A DNA stretch of 64,000 nt from positions 4,143,104 to 4,207,103 of the forward strand of contig NC_051105.1 in NCBI RefSeq assembly GCF_901709675.1, given 5' to 3'. This stretch comes from Syngnathus acus (Eukaryota > Chordata > Actinopteri > Syngnathiformes > Syngnathidae). Made by a program: the position numbers and the translations under genes. Positions 11,804 through 21,665 of this stretch are shown one piece after another; position 1 is the first letter of the stretch; each line of letters opens with the position of its first letter. The notes below the pieces were generated by a model, which worked only from the letters and a program-made list of their open reading frames with translations, made no database searches and was not told the origin of the DNA.

Positions 11804-14274
11804 GTGAACGGTTAAAAAATCTGATCATTAATGACGATTATCATTTTGAATTAATCATTCAAAAGCACATTTTTTCTATTACTTTTTTAAACAAATAAAA
11901 TTAGAATTCGTTCAAACATGAGCATTCATTTTTTGAGTTTTGACCCCAGCAATATATTTAAAAAAATATATTACTGTTATATTTAAAAAGCAACAGAGTT
12001 CTTGCTTTTTTTTATTCCCCAAATTTCACACATTACTTTTTGTAGACATGGCTTGGAGTATACAGCTAGTTATCATGTCACTCTTGTTAGTCAAGATCAT
12101 CTGGGTTCTTCCTTTGATTATAGGATTAAAAAGAAGAATCTTCGTTTGAAATTTGAATTGGTGTCACGATCATCTTGAGATAACCCGCAAGGATTCTCAC
12201 AGACACACACACACACACACACACAGATTTATTCATACATAAACCAAAACACGCATTCCCTGTGGAGACCTCCCCTTCGCTTCCCAATTCGCACCTACTT
12301 CTCCCCTCTGACATGTGTGTCTCATTTTTTTCGGAACATTCTCATGTGACACTTGCAGTACAAGAGGCAGCCAACCACAAGCTCCTCCACCTTGCAAGCC
12401 CCCAACCGCCACCTTCTCAGAAAAAAAAAAAAGCCCAAATCCTTATAAACATCTTACCTCCCTTTCAAACACAATCAGCCCACAAGTTTCCTACTGGCAG
12501 AGTAATGATCACCTTTACAGAAGACCCACTCTTATTTCTTGTGGTGAGGGCCTGCCTTTTGCCACCATCTTTTCATAGTGTCCGTCCCCCCCTTTATTTA
12601 TTTTTTCCCCCATCTTACAGAAGCACATTTCCTACAGATTTACAAAAGCAAGATGGTGTGCATGCAGTGAGGAACAATAGCTCCTCCTCCGTGGGTTTTT
12701 CTGTTGTCTATGAAGGAAGCCTTATCTTTGGGATTGTAATGTAACGAGTGGGCTCCAGAAACAAAAGGCCTGACAGCTCTCGCACCTTTGTGGCACCCTG
12801 GGACCCCAGCATTGTTATTAGAATCCCCAGGAGTGTTGGTGTAGAGGGAAAATCTACCTTCCCGGGTCTAAATATCAACAACAACCTGACCCCCAAAAAT
12901 GAATGCAGCTAATACCTCCCACATTGACACAATGGCTGAAATCTCAACAATAATCTTGTGTAACTTAGTTTTTATGTGTGCTCAGTGGCAGAGCGAAAAG
13001 GTTTTAAATAGACATAGTGAAGCCGTTATTATTTTAATTTTTTGGAGTTGATGTAACAAATTTCATTACCAGCACTACTTCATCATTGCAGCTAATGACC
13101 CACCTAATAAAGCGCCGCAAACATTTGCAACCCTTTGTAATCTGGCTTTGTAGTTTTAAATGGCCTTTGAAAAGCACACATACTGTAGCTGTCATATTTT
13201 ATATTCTTTCAAATACATCTCCCCAAATCTATTTGGAAATGTTTATGCAAAATGATATGCAGTGTAGTATAATGTCTTGTCGCCCTAGTCCAGACACATG
13301 GTTGAAAGCATTTGTAGACTCATGCATTTCCATATTTGAGGATTGCCACAAATCTGGTTTCATTTCAGTCCATTCAACGATGATGACCCTCCCTCCCCCT
13401 CTCATAATATGTTGGTCCCATGATGACAATAGGCCACCAGTGGTTCTCTGACATTCATCACCTATTACTCATCCATATGAATATACCGCTCAGGCCAATT
13501 TTCATGGCAAGAGGGCGACGGGCTCTAACAATTGTGGCGTATGAAGAAAAACATCCTTGACCAACCCCAGGAGTTACCACAAATACACACGACACATGCG
13601 CGTTAGTGTAAAACAGTGATTTTAATTTAATTTTAACTAATTTGCTTATAACTTAAATTAGGTGCTACCCAAGGGCTTAAGGCATTTTTTCAGTGTTCCT
13701 CCTAATTTCTCATTCAATAATGAATTACTCTTAACGACGAAATTCAGACAGTAATTTGTATTCCACACTTTATTAGCCTCTCATGAGCTCAATTGTGTGT
13801 TTTTGTGACACGTGTTGTGCTGATTTGTTTTGCGATCTGACAGCTCCCCTCCCCATGTTGGGCCTGCCAGATGAAGAAGTGTCACCATGTTGATTAATTG
13901 TTTACGGTCACCTGTCTGCATCGCTGCCTGTCTGCCATGTCGCCACGTGCTTGGGGGGTTGAAGTGAAAAAGGGCTGATTTTGGGAAAAGGTGTGTGGCT
14001 GTTGTGGACAACTGAGAAAGGTGAAGGAAGGGGAGACGATAAAGCGATGGTGTTGAGCGCAGCCACGTGTGGAAATGATGCCAGTGGTGCGGTCGTGTTG
14101 AACATGGTGCCCAGCTAGCTTGTGACTTGTATTGGGGCCCTTCTCAGCATCCCACACTCCACTAACTTTGCCACATTTTTCTCCTTGTGAAGGATCATTC
14201 TAAGACACAACTTTTGATACAACCTCATGCAACTGTGCCAAATAATGGTCAAACAAAATTATGAAAAGATTATG
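11804..14274. other. Gene-free stretch
   Basis: No supported gene. It includes a CA microsatellite (12202-12225) and an A run (12421-12432). The frames at 12262-12744 (160 residues) and 13086-13451 (121 residues) are low-complexity or lack codon bias, domains and splice sites. Confidence 0.45.
12202..12225. repeat. (CA)n microsatellite
   Basis: About 12 uninterrupted dinucleotide copies. Confidence 0.95.
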
Positions 14275-14513
14275 TACCGTATTTTCCGCATTATAAGGTG
14301 CACCTAAAAACCTCAAATTTTCTCAAAAGCCGACCTTATAATCAGGTGCGCCTTATATATGGGCCGATATTGAGCCACTACAGCAGGCGTGTCCAAAGTC
14401 CGGCCCACGGGCCAAATGTATATATCTTATATATGGACAAAGTTTTAAAATGGGCCATTCATTGAAGGTGCGCCTTACAATCCAGTGCGCCTTATAGTGT
14501 GGAAAATCTGGTA
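14275..14513. mobile_element. MITE with TACCGTATTTTCCGCA-type inverted ends
   Basis: The left end reads TACCGTATTTTCCGCATTAT followed by AAGGTGCACC. The right end reads GTGCGCCTTATAGTGTGGAA followed by AATCTGGTA, its near reverse complement. Internal subterminal copies of the GGTGCGCCTTA word occur at 14345-14356 and 14467-14476. The TA at each end is compatible with Tc1/mariner-type TA target duplication. The element is about 239 bases and non-coding. A second transposon end sits inside it (14384-14414). Confidence 0.7.
14384..14414. mobile_element. Nested hAT-like end inside the MITE
   Basis: CAGGCGTGTCCAAAGTCCGG continuing CCCACGGGCC resembles, from memory, the terminus of a common vertebrate hAT-type repeat (CAGG-GTGTCCAAAGT-CGGCC). 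Only one end is obvious, so this is a truncated insertion or part of a composite MITE. Confidence 0.45.
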
Positions 14514-17109
14514 AATACTTTGTTTTCTATTGTTCCTCCTATTTTCTTTGTCCAGTCGTGTACTCAAACACTCACACAAGCTGCCAAGCCTCCAGAAAGT
14601 GGCGGCAATGGACAACCTGAATTTGATTGAGCTTGAGTAGCTTTTGATTTAGCTCCTATTTTTCAAGACTTACTTATTCATAGCCCACTAGCTTTCCTTC
14701 CCCTGCCTCCATTCAAATCAATATTGCAAGACCCAGTTGTGAGTGTGGGCAGGGGCTCTCTTCAAAGTGCCAATTGGTCCAACCATCTGCGGCCCCCTCG
14801 CTCTCGTTGCTCGAATCCCGCCCTTAGTAACAAGCCGCGGCGTGCCAATCTGTGCTGTGATTCGGCGGATGAGGCACTGCCTGCACACCGGCTGGGAAGG
14901 AGCATCTTCAAAACTATTCTGTGTTGCCATGGCGATAGAGACCTCAATAAGTTGTTCATGTGTGTGTTTCTAGGCTCATTGGTCTTTTTTTTTTTTGCGA
15001 GGGAGGGTGCTGGCTGCTCATTGGCATGGATGCACGAACATGTTCCTTCTGCGTACACGTGGATCATGCATATTTATTTATCTTTGCTCGTGTGATTTTA
15101 TGCTGGACTGAAAGCTCATCTTCATGAATACGTCTTCTTCAATGTATGTGACAAATATCTCTTCATACTGGCATTGTTGTTAGTCTAAGATTGTCTTCAT
15201 CTGTTGGACTTACTCAGCATGACATTGTTATGGAATCATCATTAATATTAGTAGTAACTGTTTGACGGTAGCTTGGCAACAGGAGCAGAAAAAGTGGTTG
15301 TGGATGTAGGAGCCATAGTAATATTTGCTTTTTCAGTAGCAGCAGTAGTAGCTCTGCAGTGAGCCTCCATTTATCACAGGAGGATATGTTCCAGATCCAC
15401 CCATGAGAAGTAAGGAACATGGTTTTTAATAGTTTCACCCCTCCCACACTCTATAAACACAAGCATCAAAACACACTTAAAGCTAAAGTGAAACCCTTTT
15501 TTAAGCTGGGGAGATTTGAAACGGTGGGATGGGCCTGGCACCTCCTGCAGCCAACGCTTGTCCAGTGCAGGGAGCGGAAAGATGATTGGACAACACCAAC
15601 AGGCCCAGCTACTTTCTGCACATCAACAATTCCTATTGGTCCTTCTTCAATTGCATGGTGAACGAAGCATCGAAATCAATGTGTGATCAATGGTAATAGA
15701 AAAATCATGGGTTTATATAATGCAGTTGTAACAGGGTTCTTTTTAAGTAACTGAAGTCTCATAATATGCGTCAGCAGATACACAGTCTGTATATATGTGC
15801 GCGAGTGTGTGTGATGTATTAGAGGAGGTGTGTCACTCTGAAGTAAGTACTGCACAGCTTGATCAGATGGCTTTCCCCAAAAAATCAGTTTGAAGTTAAT
15901 ATTATTCACATGACCCCCACCCTGCTCTCAGAAAGAGTGATGTGTGTGTGTAGTTCACGTGAACGATGTCTCAGTTATCTTCACTGTGTTGAAGAAGAAC
16001 ATTTGGGGAGGAGAAGCAGGAGATTTTATTTCATGTAATTGGACAATTAATGTGATACCGCGTGTCATCTCTCACAGATACGAGCTTGTGATGTGCACTT
16101 CGTCCTCTAGTTGTGTGTGTCTGCTTGTGGTAAAGCGTGCTTGTTTTCGTGCTGCTAATGTAAATGAGTTGGAGATGAAACGTGCTAAGGTTCTGTCAGG
16201 TGACTGGTGCTCCGGTAGCCAATTAGATCCTCCAAAATAATAAAATTACTGCTTGAGGCCTTCTTTCTTTTTTTTCTATCTTGATAAATTCTTTAATCTC
16301 TCACCTTTGGACTTGTCGGCATAAAACATGAAAATTGTCTTCTCGGTAGAGATAAAATAGAACCGTAGCTGTTTTTTCCTTTATAAAGGAGTCTCGTCAC
16401 ACTGGATGAGCCTGAACCAAAGGCTCGGGTTTTGACTACCATGGAAAGCTACATCTGCTTGTTTAATTCTATCAAAAGCAAGTGTGACCATGGACAATAG
16501 TCATATTAACTTTGCAGAAGCTGCATCAGTATATAGCAGCAATAAAAGTACCACCCTGTAGACAGAAAAGGGCACGTATCTAAATTAAAATCATGTCTCG
16601 CATCATTTCAATGCTAGTTGCCATCTAACGACTACGTGTTTGTGTGTGCGTGCATGGCTGCCTTATCAGCTTGTCATCAACGCTTCACTTCCAGATCGCA
16701 GCTGACCCTCACTTTAGATGTGGCCTGATAAGCATCTCTATGCATGCACGCGCCGACCCAATTGTACTGAGGAGGAGGGAGAGTTTGCTTCTAAAGCGTG
16801 AACCTCCTTCCCTTCACTCCCCCATCCCCTGAAATGGAGATGTTATTACATTAGCAGCTAAAAGGGTTTATTCACAGTTAGTGCAGTTTAGGCATGCAAA
16901 TGGAGATTTTCAGTGGCGCGGTGTAGCCTGGAGGTACAGCAAAGAAAGCACAGGAGATTTGCAAGGATTAGTTCCACAGGTTCCTTTTATTATGGAAAGG
17001 AGGCCTGACCAATGAAAAGAGGAGGAAAAGGTGAGTGGAGGATAGGAGAAGGGGCACTGAGGAGGGATGCTTTCATTATTTCATTGATAGCTTGTCTCTT
17101 CGAGTGCCA
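14514..17109. other. Gene-free stretch with GC-richer block
   Basis: No supported gene. A GC-richer, repeat-free block at about 14740-14960 ends in an RFX-type X-box and keeps frames open in several phases, none with domains. T runs occur near 14985-14997. An octamer motif ATGCAAAT lies at 16894-16901. Confidence 0.4.
14923..14936. promoter_or_regulatory. RFX X-box-like palindrome
   Basis: GTTGCCATGGCGAT is a near match to the palindromic X-box GTTGCCATGGCAAC bound by RFX factors. Seen directly; function is inferred. Confidence 0.45.
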
Positions 17110-17560
17110 TCACTGCACAAGGTACACTGGAAATTTTAGGGGAAAAAAATGTTGAACTGAGAAAAATAATACTTCAAATAAGAAAAATTCACTGCCAAGA
17201 GAACAAGAAAGTTTTACTTGACAAAATGTTGAAAAATAAGAAAATAGTACTAGGCCCCTATCTACAGCAGTCTAAAAATGAGTATTTTTAAACTTAAAAC
17301 AAATATTATAGTTAAAATCTTAAAATAAGCATATTTGACATATGAAACCGCACTTCAGGTTCTTTTGTTGTTGGACAGTCATCTTAAAATGTTGAAAGTG
17401 TTTGTTTTAAGCCTCATAGTATTTGAAACTAGCTTTTAATACTCATTGACAAGACTATAAGACCAAATAAGATAATCAAGTAATAAGTCTCTTGAAACAA
17501 GCAGAATGGTGTTGCCTGACAATTTAATTTCAAGTAAAACAATAAGCAAATTTACGTTGA
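17110..17560. repeat. AT-rich dispersed repeat (AATAAGCAAATTT-type)
   Basis: A long AT-rich segment has recurring words such as CAAGTAAAACAATAAGCAAA, AAAATAAG, TTAAAACAAA and CTTGAAACAAGCAGAAT. From memory it resembles a non-coding fish repeat in which TTTCAAGTAAAA, AATAAGCAAATTT and CTTAAAACAAG words recur. A weaker piece may lie at 48945-49020. Class and limits are uncertain. Confidence 0.4.
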
Positions 17561-18079
17561 ATTCATGAAATTATATCTTCCTTAAGATTTCCCTTTATAC
17601 AGTGATGACAGTTGGTAAACAACACGCCAGACCTACAACCTACAACCAGACACGTGTCACAAGCATAAGTGATTATGATGATCATGATAATGATGATAAA
17701 GAGGCCTTTTGTAGGGGGGGGGGGGACTTCCACATTGCTTGGGCGCAAGTGAAATGGAGGGCGGTGACCTTTTAACTCACATCGAGGGCCGCCGCTGCAA
17801 TCTGATAGGCTCTGCTCGTGAAGTTAAAACCTTCATTATCGCCGCACGAGGTGTGAGGTGTCACCTTCAACGGACCCGCCAAGCTGCGGGAGACTCGTGC
17901 ACACGCAAACACACGTGTAAAGGACACAAGTGGATCCATGGGAGATGAGGTTTGAGAGATGGGGGCTTTGAGCTGGATATGGACAGAAAGTCAGAATTAA
18001 TGGTGTGGGGGACCAAGTCAAGGTCATTGTGGCTGGGGCTGGCGATGACGGGCAAGGTGGCACGTCCCGTCGGTGGTGA

Positions 18080-18131
<52 letters not shown>

Positions 18132-18599
18132 CACACAGAAGGCCAATGGCAAATGACTCAGGTCTGTGCAGCAGGGAAGAGAATGATGGCAAAAATGAAA
18201 GAGAAGATCGATGGAAAATGTGTGTGTTTTTGTCAGTCTCAATTCTTCCTGCAGCCTTTGACCTTCATCAAGGAAGTTACAGGAAAGACATTTTATTTAG
18301 GGGAAAAAAGTACTTGTGATCATCCTGACAAAGCAAACAAGCATCTTGTTAGTTTTAATCAAACCGTTTTATTTAATTTTATTTAATTTGTATATATTTG
18401 CTGAATTGAAATGCCACTAATCCTTTACATCCACCCAATAACTGCTGTTTTAAGTATATTTTATATATATATAGATTTTTTATTTTTTTTTCCATCAATG
18501 TTGTTTAGTGTTTGTTCTCATTCAGGTTTTGAATGAGCTATCTCAGCTAACTGGTGAGCCGTGATTGTTTGTGCCCTAAAACAAGTGGAAAAATGTTCG
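17561..18599. other. Gene-free stretch
   Basis: No supported gene. It contains an 11-base G run (17716-17726), a GC-richer block at 17750-18070, a CA tract, and AT-rich sequence at 18360-18490. The overlapping frames at 17836-18386 all run through the CA tract and are artefacts of it. Confidence 0.45.
18084..18128. repeat. (AC)n microsatellite
   Basis: About 22 uninterrupted dinucleotide copies. Confidence 0.95.
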
Positions 18600-18666
18600 C
18601 TAGTGTTGGCTCGGGAGTGAACGATTCGTTCAAAAGAACGAATATTTTCAGTGAACGAGAGTGAGA

Positions 18667-19268
18667 GTTCTTTTTTCAGTTGACTTCATATAACTTCAAC
18701 CAGTAGGTGTGGGTAATGCCCATTGAAGCTGGTGCCACCTCGCCGTAAAACAAAACGAAGAGGAAAATGACGTCACTTCCCGTTCACGAACGAGTAGTGA
18801 ATTGCATTTCCCGTTCACCAACAAACGAATCAGTGAGTGAGTGATTCGCATTTCCAGTTCATCGCGAGAACAGATCAGTGAGTGAACGAATCCTGACTTT
18901 CCCGTTCGCGAACGAGTCAATGGGTCAACTGCCTTCCTTCCCGTGCATCAACGGATCAGTCAGTGAACGTGTTGCGTCTCCCTCCTGGCGTGAGCTATGT
19001 AAGCCAGAATGTAGATTTGTATGTATGTACGTAGACACTTATAGTAGTTTTTAAATAACGTGTATGCATATATACAACTAAATATTGTTATCCAATATAT
19101 CTACTGCAATTTCACATTGGATTGCTGGTTTGAAATTTACTTTTAATATTATTTTTAATAAACATTTATGTTGAAACTTGTCTGGTGTTTTATTCCTTGT
19201 TTTTATATTCCCCAATTAAAACATAAAAATCAGACATTTGGTTAACTGCTTTATTTGACAATATGTGT
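18667..19268 (+). repeat. Left inverted arm of the composite element
   Basis: This arm matches the reverse complement of 24432-25144 over most of its length. Shared landmarks are TTCAACCAGTAGGTGT, CCCATTGAAGCTGGTGCCAC, ACGGCGAGG in complement, CTCCCTCCTGGCGTGA, TTTTTAAATAACGTGTATGC and TTTATGTTGAAACTTGTCTG. A perfect CRE palindrome TGACGTCA lies at 18768-18775. The arm carries several diverged GAACGA(G/A)T words spaced tens of bases apart. Confidence 0.85.
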
Positions 19269-19481
19269 TTTACGTTGTTATGAGTTGGTGTCCCCCCAAA
19301 AAACAAATGTCGGCATAACGGATTTTTTTTTTTCAACCTTTTATTCAAACACATTCGGTATAATAACACCATCAACTACAATCCAACAAATACAAAATTA
19401 AATGTCGGCATAACGTGTGTCGGCTGGCATAGCAGCAACGCTGTCTCTGTCACTCACTCGTGAATCTTCGCGAACGAACCT

Positions 19482-19921
19482 GAAAATGGCGGTGTACCTA
19501 ATAGAGTGTCCGAATGACGTCACAGATCAAACAGCCAATCAGAAAGTGGGGGTGAGGCACTTTTCACTTTCCGTGAAGCTTTGACCATGATATTTCCCTA
19601 ATGAAGTGGCCTGTGATTAGGTACACGTCATGGACACTTCAATAGGTACACTACACGAGGTAAAAAAAAAAAAAAAAGAATCAATAAATAAGAAAGTGTA
19701 GCGAACGATTCGGTGAACGATTCTATTGAACAAACCTTTTGAGTGAACCGGTTTTAAAGATTCAGTTCACTTTAAACTGGAATGCACATCACTAGTACAA
19801 AACAGTGCAGACGGCTGAGTGCTGCCAGGTCGAAATAGCCGACTGGTTAGTGACATGGGCTCTTACTTGGTAAGACCTAGGTTCGATTCCAGGTGCGTGC
19901 ATATACACAAATGTGCTTTTA
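19482..19921 (+). repeat. Left direct module: CRE, CCAAT and tRNA-like sequence
   Basis: The module is repeated in the same orientation at 23969-24353. It contains AAAATGGCGG (YY1-like), TGACGTCA (19515-19522), a CCAAT box (19535-19539), an A-rich tract, GAACGATTCGGTGAACGATT and the tRNA-like sequence at 19831-19897. This copy has about 60 extra bases relative to the right copy, covering the GCACATCACTAG end. Direct repeats flanking an array could recombine and delete it. Confidence 0.8.
19831..19897 (+). other. tRNA-like sequence with A and B boxes
   Basis: TAGCCGACTGGTTAGTG (from 19836) resembles the A box. GGTTCGATTCC (19880-19890) is a consensus B box at normal tRNA spacing. No clean acceptor stem closes it, so it is a tRNA-derived SINE head or pseudogene rather than a functional tRNA. 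It could act as a pol III promoter reading toward the array. Confidence 0.6.
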
Positions 19922-20931
19922 GACTTGGAACCTCGCTTAGTATGCGTTTTTTACGTTTAGCTCCTGCAGAACGTGAAAATGAACATGAAAATGAACATAA
20001 AATGAACTTTTCACGCAGGTGTGTTTAACGAGGGAATCTTGGAAAACATGTTGGAATGCGGCCCCGAGGACTATAGCTTGGCACCTGTGACCTTTGACCA
20101 TGATATTTCCCTAATAAAGTGGCCTGTTATTAGGTACACTTGAAAATGGCGGTGTACCTAATGGAGTGTCCGTGTGAGTCCCTCGTTAAGTGCACCTGCG
20201 TGAAAAGTTTTAGCTCCTGCAGAACGTGAAAGTAGCTAAAACTTTTCACGCAGGTGCGCTTAACGAGGGAATCACACGGACACTCCATTAGGTACACCGC
20301 CATTTTCAAGTGTACCCAATAACAGGCCACTTCATTAGGGTGCAGTTAACAAGGGAATCTTGGAAAACATGTTGGAATGCGGCCCCGAGGACGCGAGCTT
20401 GACACCTGTGATCTTTGCCCATGATATTTCCCTAATAAAGTGGCCTGTTATTAGGTACACTTGAAAATGGCGGTGTACCTAATGGAGTGTCCGTGTGTTG
20501 AAAATGGCGGTGTACCTAATGGAGTGTCCGTGGGATTCCCTCGTTAAGTGCACCTGCGTGAAAAGTTTTAGCTCCTGCAGAACGTGAAAGTAGCTAAAAC
20601 TTTTCACGCAGGTGCGCTTAACGAGGGAATCACACGGACACTCCATTAGGTACACCGCCATTTTCAAGTGTACCTCATAACAGGCCACTTTATTAGGGTG
20701 CAGTTAACAAGGGAATCTTGGAAAACATGTTGGAATGCGGCCCCGAGGACGCGAGCTTGACACCTGTGATCTTTGACCATGCTATTTCCCTAATAAAGTG
20801 GCCTGTTATTAGGTACACTTGAAAATGGCGGTGTACCTAATGGAGTGTCCGTGTGTTGAAAATGGCGGTGTACCTAATGGAGTGTCCGTGTGATTCCCTC
20901 GTTAAGCGCACCTGCGTGAAAAGTTTTAGCT

Positions 20932-20949
20932 ACTTTCACGTTCTGCAGG
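20932..20949 (-). repeat. Inverted palindrome loop, unit 3
   Basis: The 18-bp loop reads ACTTTCACGTTCTGCAGG, the exact reverse complement of the usual CCTGCAGAACGTGAAAGT (as at 21969-21986), while the flanking arms keep their orientation. Confidence 0.95.
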
Positions 20950-21647
20950 AGCTAAAACTTTTCACGCAGGTGCGCTTAACGAGGGAATCACACGGACACT
21001 CCATTAGGTACACCGCCATTTTCAAGTGTACCTCATAACAGGCCACTTTATTAGGGTGCAGTTAACAAGGGAATCTTGGAAAACATGTTGGAATGCGGCC
21101 TCGAGGACGCGAGCTTGACACCTGTGATCTTTGACCATGATATTTCCCTAATAAAGTGGCCTGTTATGAGGTACACTTGAAAATGGCGGTGTACCTAATG
21201 GAGTGTCCGTGTGTTGAAAATGGCGGTGTACCTAATGGAGTGTCCGTGGGATTCCCTCGTTAAGTGCACCTGCGTGAAAAGTTTTAGCTCCTGCAGAACG
21301 TGAAAGTAGCTAAAACTTTTCACGCAGGTGCGCTTAACGAGGGAATCACACGGACACTCCATTAGGTACACCGCCATTTTCAAGTGTACCTCATAACAGG
21401 CCACTTTATTAGGGTGCAGTTAACAAGGGAATCTTGGAAAACATGTTGGAATGCGGCCTCGAGGACGCGAGCTTGACACCTGTGATCTTTGACCATGATA
21501 TTTCCCTAATAAAGTGGCCTGTTATGAGGTACACTTGAAAATGGCGGTGTACCTAATGGAGTGTCCGTGTGTTGAAAATGGCGGTGTACCTAATGGAGTG
21601 TCCGTGTGATTCCCTCGTTAAGCGCACCTGCGTGAAAAGTTTTAGCT

Positions 21648-21665
21648 ACTTTCACGTTCTGCAGG
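21648..21665 (-). repeat. Inverted palindrome loop, unit 5
   Basis: Second flipped loop. Here the nearby arm difference has also swapped sides: left TTAAGCGCAC, right GTGCACTTAA, against left TTAAGTGCAC and right GTGCGCTTAA in the common units. The inverted tract therefore reaches at least about 25 bases into the arms. Confidence 0.9.

Noticed and set aside
12262-12744. 160-codon plus-strand frame
   Set aside because: Low-complexity Pro/Ser/Lys composition from C- and A-rich DNA, with an overlapping frame in another phase and no domain.
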